The notes under the pieces: model-generated
The model's input: the letters and a program-made list of their open reading frames with translations, nothing else
Databases searched by the model: none
What the model was told of the DNA's origin: nothing
Position numbers and translations under genes: made by a program
Part shown: positions 1 to 5,903 of the stretch, in pieces
Position numbering within the stretch: the first letter of the stretch is position 1
Layout of the letters: each line of letters opens with the position of its first letter
Assembly (NCBI GenBank): GCA_030667735.1
Contig: DAOUVG010000090.1
Coordinates: 1 to 6,632, forward strand
Length of the DNA: 6,632 bases
Direction of reading: 5' to 3'
Source: Dehalococcoidales bacterium
Lineage (GTDB): Bacteria; Chloroflexota; Dehalococcoidia; Dehalococcoidales; Fen-1064

Positions 1-17
1 AGCTGAGCTAACCGCCC
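1..17 (-). tRNA. 5' end of a tRNA gene, cut by the window edge
   Basis: Read on the minus strand, the first 17 bases are GGGCGGTTAGCTCAGCT. This fits the start of a tRNA: a 7-nt acceptor strand (GGGCGGT), T8 and A9, the D-stem strand GCTC, then the invariant A14 and G15. The rest of the gene, including anticodon and TPsiC arm, lies outside the window, so the isotype cannot be given and the cloverleaf cannot be tested. It would begin 31 nt after the stop codon of the symporter gene, on the same strand. No convincing promoter of its own is visible in the 31-nt gap, so read-through from the symporter transcript followed by RNase P processing is possible. A chance match remains possible because only the 5' arm is seen. 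Confidence 0.6.
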
Positions 18-42
18 GTATAATGAAATGCTACCAAACAGC

Positions 43-52
43 TAGACTCTAG
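43..52. repeat. TAGACTCTAG word, copy 1 (3' end of symporter gene)
   Basis: The 10-mer TAGACTCTAG covers the stop codon of the symporter gene. It sits in an 11-bp odd palindrome CTAGACTCTAG (42-52). The same 10-mer recurs at 1494-1503, and its 9-bp core appears inverted at 1981-1989. Function is unknown; a shared operator or a dispersed-element scar are both guesses. Confidence 0.4.
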
Positions 53-1443
53 TCAAGTGACATATGAGAGAGACGCCGGGGTTTTAGCCGGTTATCAACC
101 AAACTGACACCAAAAAGTACCAGGACACTAATCAAGAGGCTGCCTAAATCCAGATACTGAATATCGGCAATTTTGCTGACGACAGCAGCAGTTCCACCAC
201 AAAACATCGCTGCCAGCGCTCCGGTTGATGTTACCTTCAACTTCGCCCTGTAAAAACCGAAAATGACCGGTATAATCAGGCCAGCAGTATATACCGTATA
301 GGCAAACAGGAGTGAACTTATCACTCCACCCAGTTTCCAGGCAAGGACCATTGCCACAATACCGACAACCAGTATCCTCCAGCGCGATAGTGGTAGAATG
401 TTATCTTCGCCAGGTGAAGCCCTGAACGACTTGATGATATCCAGCGTCAGTATAGTGCTGGCGCTCAGAAGGCAGGTATCTGCCGAAGACATCACGGCAC
501 AGAGCAGAGCCGCCAGGACAATGCCACCGGCCAACGGCGGTAGCACCTCCTTTATTACCGTAGGGAAGGCCTGCTCAGCAGCAATCTCGGGGAACAGGGC
601 AGCCGCTCCCATACCTATTAATGCAATACCGAAAGCAAAGGGAACAAGCATACCTGCTGTATAGAAAGTCGATTTGCGAGCGACACTACCGTCCCGCGCA
701 CAGAAAAGGCGACTGTACATATCCGGTCCGACCACATAGGTCAGACCAACGAGGAGAAGCAGCTTGACGAGTTCGTAAGCATCAAACTCGGAGCTAAGCG
801 GGAAGGCAAATCTATCCGCCGAGAGGCTTGCCCGCAACCCGTCAAAACCACCAACCTGATTTAGTATGAATCCCAGACTGGCGAATACTCCTATGAATAT
901 TATAGATGCCTGCAAGGTATCGGTACGGATGATGGCCCGTTGACCACCAAGTATGGTATAAGCAATAAAGACAATGGAGAAAACGACCATCCATATTAGT
1001 GGGGTACCAATGCCAAGGACGCTCATTATCTTGCCAGCAGCGACAATCTGCCCGGCAATAATGCCTACCCAGGAGACTACTATAAGTATAGAACCAGCTA
1101 AAGCTACCCGACTATCATATTGCTTTTCGATAAGCTCAGGAATGGTGTACAGAGCATAGTTCCTCACCCTTTTGGCAAAGAATATGCCGAGGACAACCAG
1201 TCCGGCAGTACCCGCCAGCAACCACCAGCTGCCGGTTAATCCACGACTGTACCCCAGACCGGCCATTCCTATCGTGGCCGAGCCACCGATAATAGTGGCT
1301 AATAGTGACCCGGTGATGAACAGAGAAGAGCCTTTTCTGTCAGCAACAATGAAGTCATCAATACTTTTTGATTTTCTTCGATTATGTAACCCGACAGCCA
1401 TCACCACAAGAAAGTACAGGATGATGATTAAAAGCTCAGGCAT
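49..1443 (-). CDS. Sodium:solute symporter family (SSS) membrane transporter
   Basis: A 464-residue integral membrane protein of the sodium:solute symporter family (PutP/PanF/vSGLT fold), expected to couple inward Na+ flow to uptake of a small solute across the cytoplasmic membrane. About 12-13 hydrophobic segments are visible, from residues 2-19 to about 430-448. Family landmarks include the early ATIIGGSATIGMAGLGYSRG stretch (49-68, helix TM2 region), GGQRAIIRTD (166-175), and the AVMSSADTCLLSAST segment (316-330), whose Ser-Ser pair S319/S320 lies where the Na+ site is in family members. Length is normal for a bacterial member (about 450-550). The C-terminus is short and basic (KPRR) and probably cytoplasmic. 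The ATG at 1443 follows a purine-rich AAAGAAAAGAAG stretch rather than a clear GGAGG. It lies 128 nt downstream of the small coiled-coil gene on the same strand, with no good promoter between, so co-transcription is likely. The substrate cannot be told; proline, pantothenate and other solutes are all possible. Confidence 0.9.
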   Translation of the reverse strand: MPELLIIILYFLVVMAVGLHNRRKSKSIDDFIVADRKGSSLFITGSLLATIIGGSATIGMAGLGYSRGLTGSWWLLAGTAGLVVLGIFFAKRVRNYALYTIPELIEKQYDSRVALAGSILIVVSWVGIIAGQIVAAGKIMSVLGIGTPLIWMVVFSIVFIAYTILGGQRAIIRTDTLQASIIFIGVFASLGFILNQVGGFDGLRASLSADRFAFPLSSEFDAYELVKLLLLVGLTYVVGPDMYSRLFCARDGSVARKSTFYTAGMLVPFAFGIALIGMGAAALFPEIAAEQAFPTVIKEVLPPLAGGIVLAALLCAVMSSADTCLLSASTILTLDIIKSFRASPGEDNILPLSRWRILVVGIVAMVLAWKLGGVISSLLFAYTVYTAGLIIPVIFGFYRAKLKVTSTGALAAMFCGGTAAVVSKIADIQYLDLGSLLISVLVLFGVSLVDNRLKPRRLSHMSLD

Positions 1444-1493
1444 ATCTTCTTTTCTTTCTTCAGGAACATCAATGGTCCGGGCAGGCTACGGGA

Positions 1494-1503
1494 TAGACTC
1501 TAG
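1494..1503. repeat. TAGACTCTAG word, copy 2 (between small gene and symporter)
   Basis: This is an exact copy of the 10-mer at 43-52, in the 128-nt gap between the small coiled-coil gene and the symporter. It overlaps a perfect 10-bp palindrome TCTAGCTAGA at 1499-1508. The remainder of the gap holds no recognisable gene, and I saw no good promoter in it. Confidence 0.4.
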
Positions 1504-1571
1504 CTAGATAAACTGGGATGGGTAAACAATCACAAATGGAAGAATATAGATATGCCCGTTTCCCGGTCCGG

Positions 1572-1808
1572 TCAGCGTACGGGCTTCTCGTTACCGATGA
1601 TGTCAATCTCCACGCTCTTTCCACAATGAGGGCAGATTATGTTGAGGGTAATCGGCCGATTCATCACACGTTCGGCAACGGCAGTAACCATCGAGTCGAT
1701 ATTATCCAGACGCTGGTCCAGCATGTTAAGCCGCTTCTTGAGGCGCTCTATTTCCGCCACCTGCTCGTCGGTAGTTATCTGAGGTCCTTCTTCCTCGGCC
1801 AAGACCAT
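1572..1808 (-). CDS. Small coiled-coil protein with CPHCG zinc-knuckle half-site (unknown function)
   Basis: I do not recognise a named family for this 78-residue protein. Residues 1-15 are acidic. About 16-48 form a charged heptad-like helix with repeated Ile/Leu/Met (IERLKKRLNMLDQRLDNIDSM is its core), probably a coiled coil. A hydrophobic strand (PITLNIICPHCGKSVEIDIIG, about 52-72) carries a single C-P-H-C-G motif. One CPxCG gives only half of a tetrahedral zinc site, so a dimer through the coiled coil could complete it (inference). It is convincingly a gene: a consensus promoter (1834-1863, minus strand) gives a leader of only about 19 nt, and GGAGG is present at 1811-1815. That GGAGG is just 2 nt from the ATG at 1806-1808, which is too close. 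A TTG at codon 3 (1800-1802) would have an ideal 8-nt spacing, so the real start may be there (76 residues). The symporter follows on the same strand. Confidence 0.75.
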   Translation of the reverse strand: MVLAEEEGPQITTDEQVAEIERLKKRLNMLDQRLDNIDSMVTAVAERVMNRPITLNIICPHCGKSVEIDIIGNEKPVR

Positions 1809-1833
1809 GTCCTCCAGAAATCGGGTTTGCCCA

Positions 1834-1863
1834 ATTATATTGGACGGCGGATACCTATGTCAA
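1834..1863 (-). promoter_or_regulatory. Consensus sigma-70 promoter of the small gene / symporter unit
   Basis: On the minus strand the -35 box is TTGACA (1863-1858) and the -10 box is TATAAT (1839-1834). Both match the consensus exactly and are separated by 18 nt. Transcription should begin near A1827, leaving about 19 nt before the ATG at 1808. Such a match by chance at this precise place is unlikely, so it supports both the promoter and the reality of the 78-residue gene. Confidence 0.85.
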
Positions 1864-1881
1864 AGCTCTGGTGTGAAGACC

Positions 1882-1899
1882 CCCTACCTGCAGGTAGGG
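1882..1899. repeat. Perfect 18-bp palindrome in divergent intergenic region
   Basis: CCCTACCTGCAGGTAGGG is a perfect inverted repeat with no central gap. As DNA it resembles a dimeric regulator site. As RNA it could form a 7-bp stem with a TGCA loop, but neither side is followed by a T-run, so it is not an intrinsic terminator. Its centre is about 63 nt upstream of the predicted minus-strand start site (near 1827) and about 155 nt upstream of the plus-strand one (near 2046). It could be an operator or activator site, or one end of a dispersed repeat. No other copy is seen in the window. Confidence 0.6.
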
Positions 1900-1980
1900 T
1901 AGTTCGTCGGGCAGTGAACCAACGCCACCTCACTCTGTTGTGTCACCCTTCTGTCTGAACGAGAGCAAGCATATCTGTGT

Positions 1981-1989
1981 TAGAGTCTA
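1981..1989. repeat. TAGAGTCTA, inverted copy of the TAGACTCTA word
   Basis: This is the reverse complement of the first nine bases of the words at 43-52 and 1494-1503. It lies 21 nt upstream of the -35 box of the EF-Tu-like gene. With its partners it brackets the unit made of the small gene and the symporter. Confidence 0.35.
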
Positions 1990-2009
1990 ATAACTGCAAC
2001 ACGAAAGCC

Positions 2010-2039
2010 TTGATTTGCCTCATCCGGATGGCATATACT
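2010..2039 (+). promoter_or_regulatory. Sigma-70-like promoter of the EF-Tu domain-2-like gene
   Basis: The -35 box is TTGATT (2010-2015, four of six matches) and the -10 box is TATACT (2034-2039, five of six), separated by 18 nt. The start site would be near 2046, giving a leader of about 22 nt that contains the AGGGAGGA ribosome binding site at 2053-2060. It is divergent from the promoter at 1834-1863. Confidence 0.65.
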
Positions 2040-2067
2040 GTGGGCAAAACGAAGGGAGGATGTTCTG

Positions 2068-2322
2068 ATGCCTGAGGAAGAAGTCGGGAAGGTCAGCGAT
2101 TTCTTTGCCAGACCGGTAGTCGCCGGCATTGAGCTAACGGGAACCATCAAGGCAGGCGACCAGCTTCATATCAAGGGGCACACCACTGACATCGAGTTCG
2201 TCGCCGGCTCCATGCAAATCGACAACGTCGATGTGCAAGAGGCCAAGACGGGAGATGCCGTCGGCATCAAGGTGCCTGACCGGGTGAGAAGAGGCGATAC
2301 CGTCTATAAAGTTACCGACTAA
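2068..2322 (+). CDS. Translation elongation factor-like protein (EF-Tu domain-2-type beta-barrel only)
   Basis: An 84-residue protein that consists essentially of one translation-GTPase domain-2 (OB-like beta-barrel) module. The barrel pattern is clear: GIELTGTIKAGDQLHIKG (20-37), then the DVQEAKTGDAVGIKVP segment (55-70), then VRRGDTVYKV (73-82), as in domain 2 of EF-Tu/IF-2-type factors. There is no GTPase domain: no P-loop and no NKxD, so it cannot be a working elongation factor by itself. Small stand-alone proteins of this kind are annotated as 'translation elongation factor-like' in archaea and some bacteria, with no firm function known to me. The ATG at 2068 is supported by GGAGG (2055-2059) with 8-nt spacing and by the promoter just upstream. 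It is complete, monocistronic and convergent with ribH, whose stop is 23 nt away. A role in RNA or ribosome binding is only a guess from the fold. Confidence 0.85.
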   Translation: MPEEEVGKVSDFFARPVVAGIELTGTIKAGDQLHIKGHTTDIEFVAGSMQIDNVDVQEAKTGDAVGIKVPDRVRRGDTVYKVTD

Positions 2323-2326
2323 TCAC

Positions 2327-2342
2327 GCTGCTTCCGAGCAGC
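2327..2342. terminator. Short hairpin between convergent genes, possible bidirectional terminator
   Basis: The perfect stem GCTGCT / AGCAGC with a TCCG tetraloop fills the 23-nt gap between the stop of the EF-Tu-like gene (2320-2322) and the stop of ribH (2346-2348). On the plus strand it is followed by only a short ACTTT run, and on the minus strand by GTGATT, so it is a weak intrinsic terminator at best. Position is the main argument. Confidence 0.45.
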
Positions 2343-2345
2343 ACT

Positions 2346-2813
2346 TTAGCCTATGCTCTTGAGCAGATTGGCCATCTCAATGGCGTCTACCGCGGCGTCG
2401 AAACCCTTGTTGCCAGCCTTGGTACCAGCCCGCTCAATCGCCTGCTCAAGGGTGTCCGCCGTAATTACACCGTAGCTAATCGGCAGTCCTTCCTCCAGAC
2501 TTGTCTTGGCGATGCCCTTGGTCACCTCGGCGGCAATGTACTCGAAGTGAGGTGTCGCCCCACGGATCACGGCGCCCAGGCAGATAATGGCATCATAATT
2601 CTTGGTCTGAGCCAGCTTCTGAGCCACCAGCGGTATCTCAAATGACCCTGGCACCCAGGCAGTGTCTATGTCATCCTCAATAACGCCGTGCCGAAGCAGC
2701 GCATCCTTCGCCCCTTCAAGCAGTTTCCCGGTGATGAACTCATTAAAACGTGAGGCAACCACCCCAATCTTCAGCCCCTTTCCCAGCAGCATACCTTCAA
2801 AGAGCTTGCTCAC
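2346..2813 (-). CDS. ribH: 6,7-dimethyl-8-ribityllumazine synthase (RibH)
   Basis: Condenses 5-amino-6-ribitylaminouracil with 3,4-dihydroxy-2-butanone 4-phosphate to form the lumazine precursor of riboflavin. It is cytoplasmic and in the family often forms pentamers or 60-mer capsids. Hallmarks, numbered from the GTG start: SRFNEFIT (21-28) with the substrate-stacking Phe23, VPGSFEIP (54-61), LGAVIRG (79-85), TPHFEY (87-92) with the catalytic His89, and AGTKAGNKG near the C-terminus. I chose the GTG at 2811-2813 because it is preceded by AAGGAGG (GGAGG at 2819-2823, 5-nt spacing) and yields 155 residues, the usual family length. A longer in-frame reading from an ATG at 2897 adds 28 low-complexity residues that look like translated intergenic sequence and lacks a ribosome binding site. 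It is the last gene of the rib operon, 100 nt after ribBA. Confidence 0.95.
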   Translation of the reverse strand: MSKLFEGMLLGKGLKIGVVASRFNEFITGKLLEGAKDALLRHGVIEDDIDTAWVPGSFEIPLVAQKLAQTKNYDAIICLGAVIRGATPHFEYIAAEVTKGIAKTSLEEGLPISYGVITADTLEQAIERAGTKAGNKGFDAAVDAIEMANLLKSIG

Positions 2814-2818
2814 TATTT

Positions 2819-2823
2819 CCTCC
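2819..2823 (-). promoter_or_regulatory. Ribosome binding site that fixes the ribH GTG start
   Basis: Minus-strand AAGGAGG, with GGAGG at 2823-2819, is 5 nt upstream of the GTG at 2813. It is the best Shine-Dalgarno sequence near the 5' end of ribH and outweighs the upstream ATG at 2897. Confidence 0.85.
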
Positions 2824-2862
2824 TTATCAGCAGAGTGTTTCTCCAACCCCTCGCTCCCATCG

Positions 2863-2881
2863 TTCTCCCCAGCGGGAAGAA
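2863..2881 (-). other. Intercistronic hairpin between ribBA and ribH
   Basis: In the rib transcript (minus strand) this segment can fold into an 8-bp stem, TTCTTCCC with GGGGAGAA, around a GCT loop, including one G-U pair. On the plus strand that pair would be a C-A mismatch, so the fold favours the operon transcript. There is no T-run, so it is not a terminator. It lies about 40 nt before the ribH ribosome binding site in the only long gap of the operon. It may be an RNA stability or translation element, or a repeat remnant. Confidence 0.35.
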
Positions 2882-2913
2882 GGGGGCAACGGTTCAAGGG
2901 ACCCGGCTATTGA

Positions 2914-4137
2914 TTACTTTTGCTCATCTTCTCCCTGGGGCACTCCCAGATGGTGACCCATTTTCCTCTGCTTGGTCTCCAGGTAGTGCAGATTGTGCGG
3001 GTTCGGTTCACTGATAATCGGCACCGTCTCCACCACCTTCAGGCCGTAACTCGCCAGGCCTATTGTCTTCTTGGGATTATTGGTGAGCAGCCGGATTTCA
3101 TGCAGTCCAAGGTCAGCCATTATCTGGGCGCCGATGCCGTAGTCCCGCTGGTCCGGTTCAAACCCCAGCGAGACATTGGCCTCTACGGTATCCAACCCTT
3201 TATCCTGAAGAGCATAGGCACGTATCTTGTTATGGAAACCAATCCCACGCCCTTCCTGCCTCATGTACAGCACAACACCCCGTCCTTCTTCAGCGATTCT
3301 CCGCATGGCCATACGCAACTGCTCTCCACAATCACAGCGGAGGCTGCTGAATACGTCACCGGTGAGACACTCACTGTGCGCCCGAATCAGGACAGGTTCC
3401 TCGGTTGATATGTCTCCCATGACCAGCGCCAGATGCTCATCGGGGTCAATATCACTCTTATAGGCAACGGCCGTGAACTCACCATACTCTGTGGGCAGGT
3501 TGGCCTCAGCGACACGGTGTACAAGCTTCTCATGGCGACGCCGGTAGGCAATCAGGTCGGCGATACTGACAATCTTAATCCCGAACCTCTCTCCCATCTC
3601 CTCCAATTCCGGCAGACGGGCCATTGTTCCATCGTGATTCATAACCTCGCAGATAACGCCGGCAGGATAGAGGCCGGCCAGTCTGGCAAAATCCACTACC
3701 GCCTCGGTATGCCCCGCCCGCACCAGGACACCACCTTCCCGGGCCCGCAGTGGGAAGGTATGGCCCGGCTGGACCAGGTCATCCGGCTGACTGTTGGGGT
3801 CCACCAGTATCCGTACCGTTTCTGCACGGTCTGCCGCCGATATTCCGGTGCTGATGCGGTGCTTAGCCTCCACGGAGACCGTAAAGGCGGTCGAGTGTTT
3901 TGAGGTATTGTCCCTCACCATCATCGGTATCCTCAGTTCGTCGAGGCGCTGGCCCGTAATTGGTACGCAGACAAGACCCCGGGCATGCACTGCCATGAAA
4001 TTAACCGCCTCGGCGGTGACTTTCTCAGCGGCCATCGCCAGGTCGCCTTCGTTTTCCCGGTCCTCATCGTCAACGATGATGACGAACTTCCCGGCCTTTA
4101 TGTCTTCCAGAGCTTCAGTAATACTTGATAGACCCAT
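2914..4137 (-). CDS. ribBA: Bifunctional 3,4-dihydroxy-2-butanone 4-phosphate synthase / GTP cyclohydrolase II (RibBA)
   Basis: The N-terminal half makes dihydroxybutanone phosphate from ribulose 5-phosphate. The C-terminal half opens GTP to the first pyrimidine intermediate. Numbering from the ATG at 4137 (407 residues): the DHBP synthase domain (about 1-200) has the acidic DDEDRENEGD motif (23-32) and GHTEA (142-146). The cyclohydrolase II domain (about 205-395) has the zinc cysteines Cys257, Cys268 and Cys270 in ECLTGDVFSSLRCDCG, RQEGRG (293-298) and LTNNPKK (351-357). Both halves look intact and the length is typical. An earlier in-frame ATG at 4149 has no ribosome binding site. The one at 4137 follows GGGGG at 5-nt spacing, and the short N-terminus fits family members. 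It lies downstream of ribE in the operon; the gap is 33 nt (21 nt if the earlier ATG is used). Confidence 0.96.
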   Translation of the reverse strand: MGLSSITEALEDIKAGKFVIIVDDEDRENEGDLAMAAEKVTAEAVNFMAVHARGLVCVPITGQRLDELRIPMMVRDNTSKHSTAFTVSVEAKHRISTGISAADRAETVRILVDPNSQPDDLVQPGHTFPLRAREGGVLVRAGHTEAVVDFARLAGLYPAGVICEVMNHDGTMARLPELEEMGERFGIKIVSIADLIAYRRRHEKLVHRVAEANLPTEYGEFTAVAYKSDIDPDEHLALVMGDISTEEPVLIRAHSECLTGDVFSSLRCDCGEQLRMAMRRIAEEGRGVVLYMRQEGRGIGFHNKIRAYALQDKGLDTVEANVSLGFEPDQRDYGIGAQIMADLGLHEIRLLTNNPKKTIGLASYGLKVVETVPIISEPNPHNLHYLETKQRKMGHHLGVPQGEDEQK

Positions 4138-4170
4138 ACCTGCCCCCATCTAGATTAAAGATACAGCCAC

Positions 4171-4800
4171 TCAGCCGACCAGAAATCCGTGCTCCCGCAG
4201 GAAATCAGTCGTAATCCCCGGAGTCTGCGGTTGGCTGAGCGCTTCAACGTACTTGGCAATGATGTCCGCTTCCAGGTTGACCAGGTCGCCCACTCGCCTC
4301 TCTCCCAGTGTAGTGTGCTGGCGTGTATAGTCCACCACGGAGACCCCGAAAGAGGTCGGACTCCTGCTCATCATAGTCAGGCTGATACCATCCACGGCAA
4401 TAAAGCCTTTGTTAACTATATAGTGCATGACCTCGGGTGGAGAGTCAAACTCCAGGAGCAGCGCCGTGCCGTTCCACATCACGGAGGATACCCTGCCGAC
4501 AGCGTCGACATGGCCCTGGACCAGGTGCCCCCCGAGACGCCCCCCCAGGGGTATCGCCCTTTCCAGATTCACTCCATTGCCAACCTTCAACAGCCCCAGG
4601 TTACTCCTCTTCTCAGTTTCTGGCATTATGTCAAGGGAGAAGGAACCAACATCAAAGCGGGTCACCGTCAGGCACACGCCATTGACATTGATACTCGCAC
4701 CCAACTCCATGTCCTGCAAGATATTCTCAGCAGCAATAACCAGCTTCCCCGGTTGTGCCGACCAGACTCTGCCTATCTCTTCCACGATACCGGTAAACAC
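4171..4800 (-). CDS. ribE: Riboflavin synthase, alpha subunit (RibE)
   Basis: Catalyses the last step of the pathway, the dismutation of two 6,7-dimethyl-8-ribityllumazine molecules into riboflavin and the pyrimidine that RibH reuses. The 209-residue protein has the expected two tandem lumazine-binding barrels. The first runs from the hallmark MFTGIVEEIG N-terminus through GASINVNGVCLTV (34-46) to LGGHLVQGHVD (89-99). The second has the repeated pattern KGFIAVDGISLTM (131-143), then HTTLG (162-166) and VNLEADIIAKYVE (174-186). Length is normal. The start is a GTG (4798-4800) with GGAGG at 4807-4811, 6 nt upstream and inside the last codons of ribD. Only 2 nt separate it from the ribD stop, so the two genes are probably translationally coupled. 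In Bacillus the equivalent gene is called ribB or ribE depending on author. Confidence 0.95.
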   Translation of the reverse strand: MFTGIVEEIGRVWSAQPGKLVIAAENILQDMELGASINVNGVCLTVTRFDVGSFSLDIMPETEKRSNLGLLKVGNGVNLERAIPLGGRLGGHLVQGHVDAVGRVSSVMWNGTALLLEFDSPPEVMHYIVNKGFIAVDGISLTMMSRSPTSFGVSVVDYTRQHTTLGERRVGDLVNLEADIIAKYVEALSQPQTPGITTDFLREHGFLVG

Positions 4801-4802
4801 CC

Positions 4803-5894
4803 TTAACCTCCAACGTACCCGATGACTATTACATCGTCATCGCAGGTCTGCGTGGTAACGCTCTCCAGGCGGATGGCGTCCGCCATTTTCTCGATCCCTC
4901 TGCCTCCGACTGCGGTTACCGCTTCGGCACCGCCAATGACAACCGGCGATACGAAGGCAACCACCTTATCCACAAGCCGGTGGTCAAAAAGCGAACCGAG
5001 AAGGGTGCCGCCACCCTCCACGAGAACACTGGTTATCTCCCGCCGGCCGAGCATCCTGAGCAACTCTCCCAGGTCCACGAACCCGTCTTCCGCGGGCAAC
5101 TCCACGAGTTCGGCGCCGGTTTGAGCCAAGGCTTTTGCCACCCCGGGGTTCACTGGTCGCCCCAGGGCAAGGAGCGTTTCCCCCGGTTCACTGAATATAT
5201 GCGCCGTCACCGGGGTGCGCCCCAGGCTGTCCACGATTACGCGCAACGGTTGCTTCCCGGTCTTCCCACCACGGTCGCCACACCGTGAGGTAAGCTGGGG
5301 GTCATCCGCCAGGACTGTATTCACCCCGACCATTATCGCATCAGTGATATACCTCAGTGAATGGACACAACGCCTCGACCCACTGCTGCTTATCCACCTG
5401 GAATCCCCACTCCTGGTAGCAATCTTGCCGTCCAGACTCATGGCGAATTTGACTGTAACGAACGGGACGCCCGTGGTGATATACTTGATGTACGCCTCGA
5501 TGATTTCCCGTGCCTCATCCTCATGCTCGCCAACGTATGTGCTGATGCTGCGCTTCCTCAGTGCTTCCGCCCCTTTCCCGCTAACCAGAGGGTTTGGGTC
5601 AAGCATCGCCATATGGACATCTGATACTCCGGCATCGATTATGGCCTCTGTACACGGCGGTGTACGCCCGTGGTGACAGCACGGCTCCAGGGTAACGTAC
5701 ATGACGCTGCCACGGGCGGCATCCCCCGCCTGCTGCAGGGCAACGACTTCAGCATGCCCCGAACCGGGCGGCTGCGTGTACCCCTGACCGACGACCTCTC
5801 CATCCCTGACGACCACCGCTCCCACCGCCGGGTTGGGACTGACCTGTCCCAGGGCCAATCTGGCTAGAGAGAGAGCCTGCGTCATATAGTCCAT
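4803..5894 (-). CDS. ribD: Bifunctional diaminohydroxyphosphoribosylaminopyrimidine deaminase / 5-amino-6-(5-phosphoribosylamino)uracil reductase (RibD)
   Basis: Performs the second and third steps after GTP ring opening: deamination of the pyrimidine, then NADPH-dependent reduction of the ribosyl side chain. The N-terminal cytidine-deaminase-like domain (about 1-142) shows SPNPAVGAVVV (19-29), GHAEV (46-50) with zinc ligand His47 and catalytic Glu49, and PCCHHGRTPPC (71-81) with zinc ligands Cys72 and Cys81. The reductase domain (about 145-363) shows VKFAMSLDGKIAT (148-160), MVGVNTVLADDPQLTSR (188-204), LRVIVDS (217-223) and VEGGGTLLGSL (292-302). At 363 residues it has normal length and both active sites look complete. 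It is the first gene of the rib operon. The ATG at 5894 has no Shine-Dalgarno sequence and a -10-like box ends only 9 nt upstream, so the message may be leaderless. An in-frame ATG at 5885 (codon 4) is an alternative start. Confidence 0.95.
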   Translation of the reverse strand: MDYMTQALSLARLALGQVSPNPAVGAVVVRDGEVVGQGYTQPPGSGHAEVVALQQAGDAARGSVMYVTLEPCCHHGRTPPCTEAIIDAGVSDVHMAMLDPNPLVSGKGAEALRKRSISTYVGEHEDEAREIIEAYIKYITTGVPFVTVKFAMSLDGKIATRSGDSRWISSSGSRRCVHSLRYITDAIMVGVNTVLADDPQLTSRCGDRGGKTGKQPLRVIVDSLGRTPVTAHIFSEPGETLLALGRPVNPGVAKALAQTGAELVELPAEDGFVDLGELLRMLGRREITSVLVEGGGTLLGSLFDHRLVDKVVAFVSPVVIGGAEAVTAVGGRGIEKMADAIRLESVTTQTCDDDVIVIGYVGG

Positions 5895-5903
5895 TATGTT
5901 GCC

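Noticed and set aside
19..24. TATAAT on the plus strand near the left edge
   Set aside because: The -35 position is outside the window, and the site lies between a minus-strand gene and a probable minus-strand tRNA; no plus-strand gene follows.
1499..1508. TCTAGCTAGA palindrome as a terminator between the small gene and the symporter
   Set aside because: AT-rich, only 10 bp, no room for a loop with a stable stem and no T-run after it.
1518..1958. 146-codon open frame on the plus strand over the small coiled-coil gene
   Set aside because: It runs antisense to a gene with a consensus promoter, runs over both the promoter and the palindrome, and has no ribosome binding site or family features.
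2814..2897. N-terminal extension of RibH from ATG 2897
   Set aside because: No ribosome binding site; it is outside the family length, and GTG 2813 has a strong GGAGG.
2920..3408. 162-codon plus-strand frame (and 3433-3903, 156 codons) opposite ribBA
   Set aside because: These are antisense shadows of a complete, motif-verified RibBA; their translations have no recognisable domain.
4189..4806. 205-codon plus-strand frame opposite ribE
   Set aside because: Antisense to an intact riboflavin synthase and without a ribosome binding site or domain; its length follows from GC-rich codon bias.
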